Source: Spirochaetales bacterium (GTDB lineage Bacteria > Spirochaetota > Spirochaetia > SZUA-6 > RPPD01). Taken from it: DNA of 64,000 nucleotides. The position numbers and the translations under genes were made by a program. The notes beneath the pieces were generated by a model, which did not search any database, was not told where the DNA came from, and was given only the letters and a program-made list of their open reading frames with translations. Shown piece by piece: positions 10,114 through 21,075 of the stretch. Numbering within the stretch: the stretch's first letter is position 1; each line of letters starts with the position of its first letter. The stretch covers positions 62,001-126,000 of the forward strand of contig JAFGGG010000036.1 in NCBI GenBank assembly GCA_016930675.1. Reading direction: 5' to 3'.

Positions 10114-10776
10114 ATGCAGCAAAAACCTGTGCTTATTGCCCCTTCTCTTTTAGCGGCCGACTTCGGTGATATGAGAAGTGCGCTCACATTAATAGAGAAG
10201 GCGAAGGGGGATTGGGTCCATTTTGATGTGATGGACGGCAATTTTGTTCCGAATATTACTTTCGGCACCAAAATGATAGCGGATTTACGCCCTCTTTCCA
10301 AACTGCCCTTTGATGTTCATCTTATGGTGCGAAGACCGGAGAGACATGTCAAGCGCTTCGTGATGGCAGGAGCGGATCATATTACCATACATATAGAAGC
10401 CGCGGTACACGTGCACCGCTTGCTTTCGTATCTTAAGGATAAAAAGGTAAAAACAGGAATCACGCTTGTACCCTCCACTCCCATAAGCCGATTAATGGAG
10501 ATCCTGCATATGGTGGACATTGTACTGGTAATGACCGTCAACCCTGGTTTTTCAGGTCAGTTAATGATAGATGAGTGTCTTAAAAAAGTCCGGCAATTAA
10601 AAGAGATTAAGAAAAAAATGGGATATAATTTTTATATAGAGGTAGATGGGGGTATAAACCGTTCGACCTATAAACATGTAGTGGACGCCGGTGGTGAGGT
10701 GTTGGTAATGGGATCATCCTTTTTCAGCACGGAAGATCCGCTTTCTGAGATTGCTTATATTAAGGGGGGAAAATAA
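10114..10776 (+). CDS. rpe: Ribulose-phosphate 3-epimerase
   Basis: IAPSLLAADFGDM, HFDVMDGNFVPNITFG, VMTVNPGFSGQ, EVDGGIN, GSSFF. Confidence 0.97.
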   Translation: MQQKPVLIAPSLLAADFGDMRSALTLIEKAKGDWVHFDVMDGNFVPNITFGTKMIADLRPLSKLPFDVHLMVRRPERHVKRFVMAGADHITIHIEAAVHVHRLLSYLKDKKVKTGITLVPSTPISRLMEILHMVDIVLVMTVNPGFSGQLMIDECLKKVRQLKEIKKKMGYNFYIEVDGGINRSTYKHVVDAGGEVLVMGSSFFSTEDPLSEIAYIKGGK

Positions 10777-10831
10777 AAATATAGTTTGTAATTGTTTACG
10801 TCGAAAAAATAGAAGAGGCCTAGGAATTACT

Positions 10832-11806
10832 ATGAAAAAGAGCAATTTATTTATTTTTATTGTTGTGTGTTTTATTTTTATCCCGCAGCTTGGACTGGCA
10901 AATAATGATAAAGCTAAAATTATTTTAAATGAGGGTATTGAGTACTTTAAAAGTAATCAATTTGAGCTGGCTGCGCTGCGCTTCCGCGATGTCACCCAGA
11001 ATAACCAGTATAAAGAGTACCATGGCTTTGCCTATTTCATGCTCGCCAAATCTTATATGGCACTGAGGAATTACACCGGCGCTTCAAAAAACCTTGAGTT
11101 TTTTCTGATAAATTACCCGGATCATACCTATTATTCTGAAGCAATCTATTTAAAGGGAAAATTGATCTATTATCAAGGTGATTTTGAAGGCGCAATCAGT
11201 GTATTAAAGGATTTCATTAACACATATAAAAACTCCCCCTTTGTGCCGAACAGTTATTTTTTTATCGGGGAATGCCTTTTTAATCTCGGTCATTTCGATG
11301 AAGCCGAGACATTTTACGGGTATGTGCTGCAGAAATATCCAACAAGCTATAAGGTGGAAGCGGCACGCTATCGTATTTCTCTTATTGGTTTTAAAAAACG
11401 GGAAACCGAGCTTTTAAAACTGTTAAAATGGAGTTATGAAGACTCTCTCAATGCAATAGAGGAATATCAGAGAAGAGAAAGAACCTATGAGCAGGTTATT
11501 ACGGCGTATCAAAAGCGTCTGTCCGGTGTGGGTATTGAACCGGGTTCCGATATTGCCGAATTACAGGAACAGCTTAAAAGAAAAGATGAGGAAATCGCAA
11601 AGCTGAAGAAGGAGATTGCCGATCTCAATGAGAAAATAGCCGCTTTGGAAAAGGGAGTGCCGGTGGCGACTATCGATGAAAGCGACCTGGAGGCCGAGCG
11701 TGAAAGGTTAAAGCAGATAGAGGAGCTTCTGAACCTCAAGGAGCAGGCACTCCGGACAAAGGAAGAGTATTTTAAACAGCTGTTGGAAGAGCTGGAGAGT
11801 GAGTAA
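10832..11806 (+). CDS. Exported TPR / coiled-coil protein (YbgF/BamD-like architecture)
   Basis: Signal peptide, TPR units (FAYFMLAKSYMALRNYTGASKNLE etc.), C-terminal coiled coil. Confidence 0.75.
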   Translation: MKKSNLFIFIVVCFIFIPQLGLANNDKAKIILNEGIEYFKSNQFELAALRFRDVTQNNQYKEYHGFAYFMLAKSYMALRNYTGASKNLEFFLINYPDHTYYSEAIYLKGKLIYYQGDFEGAISVLKDFINTYKNSPFVPNSYFFIGECLFNLGHFDEAETFYGYVLQKYPTSYKVEAARYRISLIGFKKRETELLKLLKWSYEDSLNAIEEYQRRERTYEQVITAYQKRLSGVGIEPGSDIAELQEQLKRKDEEIAKLKKEIADLNEKIAALEKGVPVATIDESDLEAERERLKQIEELLNLKEQALRTKEEYFKQLLEELESE

Positions 11807-12873
11807 TGCGAGTCTGCGTGTCTAGAGTGGTTTTTTTTCTGCTTTGTTTTCTCTGCATGAGCCGGCTTAATGCCCTGGAAATCAAAAAAGACCGTATAAA
11901 ACTTGTTTTGTATGAAAACACCGGTATTTTTTCACTTTATTATCTAAAAGATGCGGAAAAGGAAAAGTATGTGCCTTTTTTACTGGATAAAGATCCGCGC
12001 ACCTCGTTTTTAAGCCTTAGTATTTGGAATAAAATCCATAGAATGGGCGGAAGCGGTGATTTTATCCAAAGAATTGAGCTGACCGCGCAAGGAGCCCGCT
12101 TTATCTGGATTTCGAAACAGCTTCAGGTGATCCAGGATTTTATCATTCAGGGAACCCAGGTAAAAATAGTACTGGTTCTGTTTAACATTTCACAAGTTGA
12201 TCAAAGTGTGGGTGTGCGTTATCTTTTCGATACCTATCTGGGTGAAAAGGCGGGACCGCATTTCGTGACGGATACGGGGGTTGAAATAAGCAAGGAAACA
12301 ACTCTTGACACTCGGAGTTCGCTTAGTTACTGGATATCCCCTCTGCAAATGGATAAAGGGAGTGAACAGATAGGCATGCGTGTCATTACCAGGGGCTCGG
12401 GAGTTACGCCCGCGGACAAGATTGTTTTTGGCAACTGGAAGCGCTTAAATGAAAGCCTGTGGTTCTATCGCACGGATGATATGCGCGATTTTAACGACCT
12501 TCCCTACTCGGTGAATGATTCCGCGGTTTGTCATTACTATAATCCGGTGGTTTTAAAGAGCGGTGAAAGCAGAAAAATTGTATTGGTAATCGGAAACAGA
12601 TCGGAACCGGCTCCCGATCATACCGATATTGTTGAAACCACCAAGCCCATTGAAAAGGATCTGCCGGAAGAAATAAGCACACTGGATGAGGATCTGAATG
12701 ATTTTTCCGATTATCCGGTGGATTATGCTGATATTATGAATAACATGGATTCAATTAATAGAGTAATAAAGGATCTTAATCTGAAAATAAATGCCGGGGA
12801 AATGGTCTCCGATACTGAGCTTGAGCTTTTCAAAAAAAATATAATCGAAGTTGAAAAAATTATCAGTCAATAG
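11806..12873 (+). CDS. Conserved exported protein of unknown function
   Basis: Signal peptide, contiguous ORF overlapping the preceding stop (TAATG). Confidence 0.7.
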   Translation: MRVCVSRVVFFLLCFLCMSRLNALEIKKDRIKLVLYENTGIFSLYYLKDAEKEKYVPFLLDKDPRTSFLSLSIWNKIHRMGGSGDFIQRIELTAQGARFIWISKQLQVIQDFIIQGTQVKIVLVLFNISQVDQSVGVRYLFDTYLGEKAGPHFVTDTGVEISKETTLDTRSSLSYWISPLQMDKGSEQIGMRVITRGSGVTPADKIVFGNWKRLNESLWFYRTDDMRDFNDLPYSVNDSAVCHYYNPVVLKSGESRKIVLVIGNRSEPAPDHTDIVETTKPIEKDLPEEISTLDEDLNDFSDYPVDYADIMNNMDSINRVIKDLNLKINAGEMVSDTELELFKKNIIEVEKIISQ

Positions 12874-12930
12874 TAAGATATTTAAAAATACATAACTGCC
12901 AATAGAGATACAACTTGTATTAAAATAGAA

Positions 12931-14028
12931 ATGAAAGATATAAAGAAAACAAAACAGAAAAAGAGTCTCGCTAAAGCAAAAAGGCTTTTTCAGGGTAAGA
13001 ACTTTAAAGCCGTTATTGATTATTTGGAACCGCTTATATTCAAATATCGTGAAAGTTTTTCCTTTTATTATATGCTGGGAACATCGTGTCTTTATCAAGG
13101 TGATTTTGGCGGTGCTTTATCCTATTTACGGCGGGCCCATCAGTTGCAGGACGAGCATGTGGGCACTCTTTTAGGATTAGCCGCCGCCAACCTTAAAAAA
13201 CGCGACGCGGAGCAGGCGTTAAAGCACTGGCTTCGGGTCGCGGAACTTGATGCTCATAACAAGAAGGCACAGCGCGGTCTGGAACTGCTTAAAAAAGGCA
13301 TGAGTGAAGATCATATCGCGGCTTTTATCGACAGCGGAAGATTACAGAAACTGTTTCCGCAGGTTAAAAAAAGTTTTCCTTTTTATATATTTTTAATCGC
13401 GGCCGGAGTTGCACTCCTGATAATGACAGTGTATGTGGTTGGTGATTATCTGCTCTCGTATACTCCTGCAACCCGCAGTGAGGTGGAAAAAGTAACCATA
13501 ACGCCTTCTCATGCGCCTCTGATAGAATATTCCGGTGATTTTCGTTATACATATTCCGAGCAGGAGGTAAGTGATATATTCAAGCAGGCAAAACAGTATT
13601 TTCTCCGCTACAGAGATAATTTGGCGGTTGTGGAATGTAACAGACTGATAAATTCCAATGCGGTCTTCGGGATTAAAGAAAAAGCCAAGATATTAAAGGG
13701 GTATGCTATTAAGCCTGCTTTTACGGATTTTAAGGACGGGTTCTCTTTTGAGGAAGTTTTCAGTGAACCTTTGCTTTATGACGGCTGTTATGTAATGTGG
13801 AAAGGCAAAGTTACAAACCTGACAGTCGGGGAGGATAATATCAGTTTTGATTTTTTGGTGGGTTATCATGAAGAAAAGGAGTTTAAAGGTGTGGTGCCGG
13901 TTGAGGTGGATTTCGCGGCAAACATAGAAAACGGTTTCGCTATGGAATTACTGGCAGAAGTATTGGTTCATGACACATATATATCGTTAAAGGTCGCTTC
14001 ACTGCGCAAGCTTATACCGGGAATGTAA
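12931..14028 (+). CDS. TPR-repeat membrane protein
   Basis: TPR-like N-terminus, one TM segment (FPFYIFLIAAGVALLIMTVYVV). Confidence 0.75.
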   Translation: MKDIKKTKQKKSLAKAKRLFQGKNFKAVIDYLEPLIFKYRESFSFYYMLGTSCLYQGDFGGALSYLRRAHQLQDEHVGTLLGLAAANLKKRDAEQALKHWLRVAELDAHNKKAQRGLELLKKGMSEDHIAAFIDSGRLQKLFPQVKKSFPFYIFLIAAGVALLIMTVYVVGDYLLSYTPATRSEVEKVTITPSHAPLIEYSGDFRYTYSEQEVSDIFKQAKQYFLRYRDNLAVVECNRLINSNAVFGIKEKAKILKGYAIKPAFTDFKDGFSFEEVFSEPLLYDGCYVMWKGKVTNLTVGEDNISFDFLVGYHEEKEFKGVVPVEVDFAANIENGFAMELLAEVLVHDTYISLKVASLRKLIPGM

Positions 14029-14032
14029 ACAG

Positions 14033-14482
14033 ATGCGCGCGGTTGTACAAAGAATTAAAAACGGATCGGTATACGTGGATAATAAGTCTACAGGCACTGT
14101 TTCTTCCGGACTTCTTGTGTATTTAGGCATTGCGGATTCCGATCAACAAGAGGATCTGCACTATCTCGTCGATAAAATCGTCAACCTGCGTATTTTCGCG
14201 GACAACCGCGGAAAAATGAATCTCTCACTGCTTGATGTGGACGGGGAGCTGCTTGTGGTGTCCCAGTTTACTTTATATGGCGACGCGCGCAAAGGACGCA
14301 GGCCTTCATACAGCAGTGCGGCGGATCCGTCTAAGGCGGAAACAATGTACAATCAATTTATCCAAGAATGTAAGAAATTAAAGATCGCGGTGAGTTCCGG
14401 TGTTTTCGGCGCCATGATGGATGTGAGTTATACCAACTGCGGACCTGTGACCATATTATTGGACTCGAAAAAGCTTTTTTAA
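14033..14482 (+). CDS. dtd: D-aminoacyl-tRNA deacylase
   Basis: MRAVVQRI, VVSQFTLYGDARKGRRPSY, GVFGAMMDVSYTNCGPVTILLD (NxGPVT motif). Confidence 0.97.
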   Translation: MRAVVQRIKNGSVYVDNKSTGTVSSGLLVYLGIADSDQQEDLHYLVDKIVNLRIFADNRGKMNLSLLDVDGELLVVSQFTLYGDARKGRRPSYSSAADPSKAETMYNQFIQECKKLKIAVSSGVFGAMMDVSYTNCGPVTILLDSKKLF

Positions 14483-14556
14483 AACCGATATGAAAAATAA
14501 TATAAACCTCAAAGGACACGAAGAGATTGTGTAAAATGAGCTGGTTCATACTGTAT

Positions 14557-15231
14557 TTATTTTTTCAATAGTCCGGACGCGACCTGGCGGGAGAGTTGAA
14601 CAATATCCCGGTTGCCTGATACATATGAAATAGTGATACAGATCTCTGCGAGATCTGTCAACTCAAGTTCCGCTACCACCTTAAGCAGCGTGATCAACTC
14701 CTGATCCACTGCTTTTTCCGCATAACCCGCATTCGCTTTTAATAATATGATAATGGATTCCGCTTCCTGGGCCAGAACCGTCCGGTATTTTTCATGCCCG
14801 GCCAGAGGGATCAGTCTGATTAAGTGCCGCTTAAGAGCGGGAGAATATATATGGGGTATATTGATGATAAGTTCGTGCAGGGCGGCCTTGTTTTGATTAA
14901 AACGGGCGCTTAAAAGCGCACGGTTGTGCTGAGCTGCGAATAGACTGGAAAGCAGTTCTTCAAGTAAATTTTCATTTTTGTAGAATTCATCTCCCGGATA
15001 CGTGGAGAAGACAGTTGAAATGATATCTTCAACATAAGAATCCTCGCGTTGGCCCAGGGCCCGCATGATACTCAGCGCGGTTTCATAATCCTCACTGAAA
15101 ATAAACTCAATAATATCTTTGTTCATACTGCTGTCGCTTTGTTTCACAATATCCGCACAATTGAGCGCGTAAAGAGGAGAGAGTATTGTCATAAAGAGAA
15201 TTAATGAGCACGATAAGCTTTTTAAGTTCAC
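14557..15231 (-). CDS. Exported hypothetical protein (HEAT-like helices)
   Basis: Signal peptide, helical repeats; no recognised family. Confidence 0.6.
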   Translation of the reverse strand: MNLKSLSCSLILFMTILSPLYALNCADIVKQSDSSMNKDIIEFIFSEDYETALSIMRALGQREDSYVEDIISTVFSTYPGDEFYKNENLLEELLSSLFAAQHNRALLSARFNQNKAALHELIINIPHIYSPALKRHLIRLIPLAGHEKYRTVLAQEAESIIILLKANAGYAEKAVDQELITLLKVVAELELTDLAEICITISYVSGNRDIVQLSRQVASGLLKK

Positions 15232-15292
15232 GCTCTCATTATCGGCACGGTAAACCGATTAAGATAATTTCGGCAATAATCGTTATTACGTC

Positions 15293-15322
15293 TTGACCAC
15301 AAAAATCTAAAAAGGATATTAT
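15293..15322 (+). promoter_or_regulatory. Putative sigma70-type promoter of recA
   Basis: TTGACC (15293-15298), 18-bp spacer, TATTAT (15317-15322); the palindrome AATAA-TCG-TTATT lies just upstream. Confidence 0.5.
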
Positions 15323-15381
15323 AAAAATGAAAGCAGCATTACTTTTTTGACTGTAGTAGCTGTATGAGAGGGGGAACTAAC

Positions 15382-16509
15382 ATGACAAATGGTGCTAACA
15401 GGCAGGTAGACAATCGGTCTGCTTCGGCAAAAGATAAGACTCAAGCCCTGGAAGCGGCAAAGCTTCAGATTGAAAAGCAGTTTGGCAAGGGCTCGATTAT
15501 GAAATTAGGCAATGGTTCTGCTCGGGCAAGTATCAGTATCATACCTACGGGATCCATACTTTTGGACGCTGCTTTAGGTGTGGGGGGGTACCCGAAGGGG
15601 CGTGTTATTGAAATATACGGACCGGAAGCTTCCGGTAAGACGACTTTGGCATTACACGCCATTGCGGAGGCGCAGAAGAAAGGCGGTATTGCGGCGTTCA
15701 TCGACGCTGAACATGCCATGGATCCTCTCTATGCCAAAAACCTGGGAGTGAATATTGACGAGTTGTGGGTTTCACAACCGGATAACGGGGAACAGGCTTT
15801 GGAGATAGCGGAGTCATTAGTACGTTCCGGAGCTGTTGATATAATTGTAGTGGATTCCGTGGCCGCTCTTACACCTCGAGCCGAGATCGAAGGTGATATG
15901 GGTGATTCTCATATGGGGCTGCAGGCGAGACTCATGAGTCAGGCTTTACGTAAGCTTACCGGCACTATCTCAAAGTCGGGAACATGCCTGATCTTTATTA
16001 ATCAGATTCGGATGAAAATCGGAGTGATGTTCGGCAATCCCGAAACTACTACGGGAGGAAACGCTTTAAAGTTTTATTCTTCGGTCAGGCTGGAAGTACG
16101 TAGAATCGAAACTATCGCCAAGGGAAATGAGGACGCGATCGGCAACAGAGTGCGGGTAAAAGTATCAAAAAATAAAGTGGCCCCGCCTTTTCGCAAGGTT
16201 GAGCTGGAGATTTTATTCGGTAAAGGAATCTCGGCTTCAGGTAGTTTGTTGGATGCTGCGGTGGACCATAATGTCATCAACAAAACCGGCAGCTGGTATG
16301 CATACGGTCAGGAGAAAATCGGGCAGGGGAGAGAAAACGCCAAAGCTTTTTTAGAGAATAATCCCGATATTTTTCAGGAAGTGGAAAGCAAGGTAAAGCA
16401 GATACTGTTTCCCTCGGCAGATACAAAACAGGAAACAAAACCTGAAGTAAAGACGGAGGAAGAGCCGGAAGTAAAAACAGTACAAGCTGCTTCTGCCGAA
16501 GATAAATAA
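15382..16509 (+). CDS. recA: Recombinase A
   Basis: [67 protein letters not shown]. Confidence 0.99.
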   Translation: MTNGANRQVDNRSASAKDKTQALEAAKLQIEKQFGKGSIMKLGNGSARASISIIPTGSILLDAALGVGGYPKGRVIEIYGPEASGKTTLALHAIAEAQKKGGIAAFIDAEHAMDPLYAKNLGVNIDELWVSQPDNGEQALEIAESLVRSGAVDIIVVDSVAALTPRAEIEGDMGDSHMGLQARLMSQALRKLTGTISKSGTCLIFINQIRMKIGVMFGNPETTTGGNALKFYSSVRLEVRRIETIAKGNEDAIGNRVRVKVSKNKVAPPFRKVELEILFGKGISASGSLLDAAVDHNVINKTGSWYAYGQEKIGQGRENAKAFLENNPDIFQEVESKVKQILFPSADTKQETKPEVKTEEEPEVKTVQAASAEDK

Positions 16510-16519
16510 CAAAAAAGCC

Positions 16520-17047
16520 GTGACAAAAAACGTTTTTCTCTCATTAGGATCTAATCTCGGCGATCGTGCGGAAAATATTGAAACTGCCATTGAAAATCTT
16601 AAACAGATAGGCAAAGACCTAAGGGTATCGCGGATTTATGAGAGTGAACCGCTCTATTACACGCGGCAGCCGCGATTTCTCAATGCGGTGGTATGCGGTC
16701 ATTTTAGTTTGAGTGCGTACAAGCTATTGACCTATATTCTGAAACTTGAAAATAAATTGGGGCGCAAAAGGAATACATCGCAGCGCTATGGTCCGCGGTT
16801 TGCGGATATCGACATCCTGCTTTACGGGAACACACTCATAACACAGCGCAAGCTTATTATCCCGCATCCCAGGATGTATGAAAGAAAATTTGTAATCCTG
16901 CCGCTTATTGAAATTGCGCCCACCCTGAGAGATCCGGCAAGCGGTCAGCTGTTTTGGAAATACTTATTAAAAATAAGAGATCAGGGAGTTTACTTTCATT
17001 CGTTCTCTCGTTATACTAAAAAACCTATTATATATAAAGTGCTGTAA
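16520..17047 (+). CDS. folK: 2-amino-4-hydroxy-6-hydroxymethyldihydropteridine pyrophosphokinase
   Basis: LSLGSNLGDR, RYGPRFADIDILLYG, IPHPRMYERKFVILPL. Confidence 0.96.
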   Translation: MTKNVFLSLGSNLGDRAENIETAIENLKQIGKDLRVSRIYESEPLYYTRQPRFLNAVVCGHFSLSAYKLLTYILKLENKLGRKRNTSQRYGPRFADIDILLYGNTLITQRKLIIPHPRMYERKFVILPLIEIAPTLRDPASGQLFWKYLLKIRDQGVYFHSFSRYTKKPIIYKVL

Positions 17048-17107
17048 TCTTTAAAAGCAGTTTACAACTACATCTAGATATAGAATGAGGCGGAGTATTC
17101 TTCAACT

Positions 17108-17830
17108 ATGGATCAAAATACATTTTTAGTCGGTGAGTTCGAAGGTCCATTGGATCTGCTTTTATTCCTGATTAAAAAACAAGAGATTAATATTTATGAT
17201 ATTCCGATTGCCAAGATTACCGAACAGTACTTGGCGTATTTGGAATATGCTTCCCAGATTGAGCTTGACAACCTTACTGATTTCTATCTGATGGCGGCCA
17301 CACTCCTCTTTATCAAGTCTAAAATGCTGCTGCCCGTGGAAGTCAATCTGGATGAAGAAATAGAGGATCCCCGACGGGAACTGGTTGAAAAGCTGATTGA
17401 ATATCAGAAATATAAAAAACTGGGTGAGCTTATCGCCGTACAGGAAGACAAGTCCGAATGGCTTATCGAGCGTAAAAGTAAGCAGAACATTTTACCTTTT
17501 CCCGACGAGGACATCTGGCAGCAGATCGACGTATGGGATCTGTTGAAAACATTTTCTTCTTTGGTGTCTTCGTTATCCACAGAACAGATTATCGATCTTT
17601 ACGAAGAAGTTACAATCAATGAAAAAATTACTCTGATTCGGGAGATGATTGAACAGCAAGAGGAGTTTCTGTTTACGGAGATCTTAATAAAATCCCATTC
17701 CCTCTTGGCAATAATCTGTTCTTTTTTGGCGGTGTTGGAAATGGTAAAGTCAAAAGAGATAATAGTATACCAGAATAAAATGTTCGGTGACATAAGAATA
17801 AAATCATATTCGAGGGCCACGACAGCGTAG
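17108..17830 (+). CDS. scpA: Segregation and condensation protein A
   Basis: FEGPLDLLLFLIKKQEINIYDIPIAKITEQYL. Confidence 0.95.
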   Translation: MDQNTFLVGEFEGPLDLLLFLIKKQEINIYDIPIAKITEQYLAYLEYASQIELDNLTDFYLMAATLLFIKSKMLLPVEVNLDEEIEDPRRELVEKLIEYQKYKKLGELIAVQEDKSEWLIERKSKQNILPFPDEDIWQQIDVWDLLKTFSSLVSSLSTEQIIDLYEEVTINEKITLIREMIEQQEEFLFTEILIKSHSLLAIICSFLAVLEMVKSKEIIVYQNKMFGDIRIKSYSRATTA

Positions 17831-17851
17831 ATCTTAAAAAGGAGAGACAGC

Positions 17852-18391
17852 ATGCAACTTTTAGATAAGCAGGCGGCTTTGATTGAAGCCATTTTATTCC
17901 TGGAAGCTGATGCCGTAAGTGAGACTTTCTTGGTAAAAGCATCAGGCTTGGCTAAGTCTGAAGTACAAGACGCATTAACGAGGCTTAAACAGATATATGG
18001 TAAGAACGAGCACGGGCTTGAGCTTGTGTCTCTGGCCGGGGGGTATATGTTTGCCCCTAAAAAGCAGTTGTGGGAACTTTTAAAAACACGTTATGGTAAA
18101 AAAGCCGAAGCCCGGCTTTCACGGGCCGCTTTGGAAACACTCGCCATTATTGCCTATTCCCAACCAATTACAAGGAGTGAGATTGAAAGCATCCGTGGAG
18201 TGTCTTCGGATGCTATGGTTAAACTCCTTTTAAGCAGGGAATTTATTAAAGAAGTGGGAAAGAAAGATGTTCCCGGTAAACCGCTGCAGTATGGTACAAC
18301 GAAGGCTTTTCTCAGACACTTTAATCTGAAAAGCATCTCCGACCTGCCGAAATTGGATGAGGTTGAAAGAAGGAAATTTGAACTCCGTTGA
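17852..18391 (+). CDS. scpB: Segregation and condensation protein B
   Basis: IEAILFLEAD, RLSRAALETLAIIAYSQPITRSEIESIRGVSSD, YGTTKAFLRHF. Confidence 0.96.
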   Translation: MQLLDKQAALIEAILFLEADAVSETFLVKASGLAKSEVQDALTRLKQIYGKNEHGLELVSLAGGYMFAPKKQLWELLKTRYGKKAEARLSRAALETLAIIAYSQPITRSEIESIRGVSSDAMVKLLLSREFIKEVGKKDVPGKPLQYGTTKAFLRHFNLKSISDLPKLDEVERRKFELR

Positions 18392-19109
18392 TGATATACG
18401 GCTGCATGTGTATCTTTCGCGCTGCGGTATTGCATCGAGAAGAGCTTGTGAAAAGATTATTCTTTCAGGCCGCGTTTGTGTAAATGGAAAACCGGTTACC
18501 ACTCTTGGTTCCAAAGTCACAAAACAGGATGAGGTAACCTTAGACGGTAAACTGGTTAGCCTTGTGAAGAAAAAGGTTTATATCGCGCTTCATAAACCGG
18601 CCGGCTTTCTTTGTGCGAATTCCGACAGATTCGGAAGGCCGCTTGCCAAGGAGCTTTTTCAGGCTGCGATTCCCCAGAGGCTGTTCCATGTGGGGAGGCT
18701 AGATTTTTTATCCAGTGGATTGATTTTTTTTACCAATGATGGTAATTTCTCTGGAGTCATTACCCATCCCAGATACGGTGTTGAAAAAGAGTATCTGGTT
18801 AGTGTTGGGAAGGTGATGACAGACGAGTTGCTCGATCAATATGTGGCGGGGATTAAGATTGAGGGAGTGCGGTATCAAGCCAAGTGCTATCAACGAATAT
18901 TACCTAAGAAGTTTCGGCTGACACTGACTCAGGGTAAGAACAGGGAGATACGAAAGGTATTAGGCGCGGCGGACGTGGCTATCAAAACACTGCAGCGAAT
19001 ACGGATTGGAAATGTTTTACTAGGCGGGCTTAAAAGCGGCAAATACCGCCATCTTACCGCAGATGAAGTAAGGTGGTTTTTTGAAAAGGCCGGAGTAATA
19101 AAAATGTGA
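18357..19109 (+). CDS. rluB: Pseudouridine synthase (RluB/RsuA family) with S4 domain
   Basis: LSRCGIASRRACEKIILSGRVCVNG; HVGRLDFLSSGLIFFTNDG; LTLTQGKNREIRKVL; overlaps the scpB 3' end. Confidence 0.9.
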   Translation: MRLKEGNLNSVDDIRLHVYLSRCGIASRRACEKIILSGRVCVNGKPVTTLGSKVTKQDEVTLDGKLVSLVKKKVYIALHKPAGFLCANSDRFGRPLAKELFQAAIPQRLFHVGRLDFLSSGLIFFTNDGNFSGVITHPRYGVEKEYLVSVGKVMTDELLDQYVAGIKIEGVRYQAKCYQRILPKKFRLTLTQGKNREIRKVLGAADVAIKTLQRIRIGNVLLGGLKSGKYRHLTADEVRWFFEKAGVIKM

Positions 19110-19361
19110 ATATTTTTTTGTGACACGAAGCTCACAAGAATATAGTATGGAATTGATTTCAGGTAGAACTTATAAAAATCTCCGTGACTCCGTGATCTCC
19201 GTAAGAAGTAAATATCCGACAGTAATTTGGTTTTTAATATTTATACGTTCAGACTTGACCATAGCGAAAGTTTGTGAGAACATAGGCCTTTATTGCACTT
19301 TTTTAAAATTGGCGCTTTAGTAGTTATTTTATTACACAGAAAGGTTTAACGAGTAATAACC

Positions 19362-21056
19362 ATGTCTGAATTGAATGAAGATAATCTTTCTCAAGATGAT
19401 CTGCAGGAGCAGTACTTAAAAACAATGGATACTCTTAAAGAAGGGCAGCTGATACAGGGTTCTGTACTTGAAGTATCGGATGAGTTTGTATTTATCGATG
19501 TGGGGTATAAGTCCGAAGGCAAAATTCCTTTAACCGAATTCGAGGAAAAACCGAAAATTGGCGACACTGTAAAAGTTGTTCTGCTTTATAAAGAAGGACG
19601 AAACGGCCAGGTAATCGTATCCAAGCGTAAAGCTGATGAAATTGATTTTTGGCAGCAGCTTCAAAAAAGTTATAGAGAACATCTTCCCGTTGAAGCCGTT
19701 ATCGTAAAAAGCGTGAAGGGCGGTTTCGAAGCCAAGATCCAGGAGCACGCGCTCGCGATGGTGCCTATGTCACAGGTGGATAATCGGAAGGTAGAAGACC
19801 CTCAAGAGTATATCGGTTTAAAATCCAAGTTCTATATCGAACGTATTTATAAAAGCGGGCAGAGAAGAATAGTGCTTTCCAGACGAGCCTGGCTTGAGGA
19901 TAAAAGCCGGCAACAGCAGGATGATTTTTTTAAGCTAAAAAACATCGGCGATGAGGTTGAGGGAACGGTAAAGAGTTTTACCTCGTTTGGAGTATTTATC
20001 AATTTGGGCGGTTTTGACGGACTGCTGCATAACAGTGACCTCAGCTGGAGTAAAACCGCGAAAGCCAAAGATCTTTTCAATAAAAACGATAAGGTTAAGC
20101 TTAAAATTATTAATATTGACAGGGACAAAAAAAAGATTAGCCTCAGTTTAAAGGAGATGACGCCTAATCCTTGGAAAAGCTTTGAGGAAAGATATGAGAC
20201 CGGAGATATTGTAAAGGGTAAAGTCACGAAACTTGTTGAGTACGGTGCGTTTGTCGAGCTGGAACCGGGTATCGAAGGACTGGTACATATCTCGGAACTC
20301 TCCTGGGTTAGAAAAGTGCGGCATCCCAAAGAGGTGTTCAATGTTAATGATACGGTTGAAGTTAAGATCCTTGACTTTGATCTGCATGAGGAGAAGGTTT
20401 CTTTGAGTTTGAAGCATGTGCTGAAGAATCCATGGGACGATCTCGAAGAGCGTTATCCGGAAGGAAGCAGAATCAAGCGGACTATAAAAAATTTATCCGC
20501 GACAGGTGCTTTTTTGGAGCTTGAAGAGGGTATTGACGGCTTTTTACATGTGGATGATATCTCATGGACAAAACATGTAAAAAAATCAAAGGACGCGCTC
20601 AAAGCGGGTGAAGAGATCGAAGTAATGATATTAAAAATCGATAAAGAAAATAAAAAGGTGCGCTTGGGTTTAAAGCAGCTGTCCGACGATCCCTGGCAGG
20701 CTTTGCAGAACGTATTTTCAAAGGGCAGTGTAATCGAGGGAGAGATAAAAAGTATAATGGAACCCGGAATTGAACTGGAAGTACAGGGCGGTATCAAGGG
20801 TTTTATAAAAAGATCACAGATTTGCGATCCTACTCTGGAAAAAGTCGAAGAAGTAATAACACGGTATAAGGTCGGTGATAAAATAAAGGCTTCTATTATA
20901 GAGCTTGTTCCGAAGAGGAAAAAGCTGGGACTTTCTTTAAGGGATTACGCGGACAGAGAGCGGGCTAAGGATATGGAAAAGTATCTTCACGATGAGGAAG
21001 ACCAGATCGAGACCGCCACGCTGGCTGATATTATCAAGGAAAAGGAAGCTAAATAA
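19362..21056 (+). CDS. rpsA: Multi-S1-domain RNA-binding protein (ribosomal protein S1 family)
   Basis: Repeated S1 domains (GTVKSFTSFGVFINLGGFDGLLHNSDLSW, GKVTKLVEYGAFVELEPGIEGLVHISELSW ...). Confidence 0.93.
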   Translation: MSELNEDNLSQDDLQEQYLKTMDTLKEGQLIQGSVLEVSDEFVFIDVGYKSEGKIPLTEFEEKPKIGDTVKVVLLYKEGRNGQVIVSKRKADEIDFWQQLQKSYREHLPVEAVIVKSVKGGFEAKIQEHALAMVPMSQVDNRKVEDPQEYIGLKSKFYIERIYKSGQRRIVLSRRAWLEDKSRQQQDDFFKLKNIGDEVEGTVKSFTSFGVFINLGGFDGLLHNSDLSWSKTAKAKDLFNKNDKVKLKIINIDRDKKKISLSLKEMTPNPWKSFEERYETGDIVKGKVTKLVEYGAFVELEPGIEGLVHISELSWVRKVRHPKEVFNVNDTVEVKILDFDLHEEKVSLSLKHVLKNPWDDLEERYPEGSRIKRTIKNLSATGAFLELEEGIDGFLHVDDISWTKHVKKSKDALKAGEEIEVMILKIDKENKKVRLGLKQLSDDPWQALQNVFSKGSVIEGEIKSIMEPGIELEVQGGIKGFIKRSQICDPTLEKVEEVITRYKVGDKIKASIIELVPKRKKLGLSLRDYADRERAKDMEKYLHDEEDQIETATLADIIKEKEAK

Positions 21057-21075
21057 TACGGACTTCTAAGATATC

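Noticed and set aside
15275-15287. AATAA-TCG-TTATT palindrome upstream of the recA promoter as an SOS box
   Set aside because: Does not match LexA box consensuses known to me; short and AT-rich, so chance occurrence is likely.
19118-19137. TTGTGA-N8-TCACAA inverted repeat after the pseudouridine synthase gene, resembling a Rex operator
   Set aside because: Spacing is 8 rather than the usual 6 nt and it lies at a gene 3' end, where it more likely forms a transcript hairpin.
19140-19320. Short ORF (66 aa) between rluB and the S1-protein gene
   Set aside because: No recognisable domain and a low-complexity, AT-rich intergenic look with CTCCGTGACTCCGTGATCTCCGT tandem similarity; more likely decayed intergenic repeat sequence.
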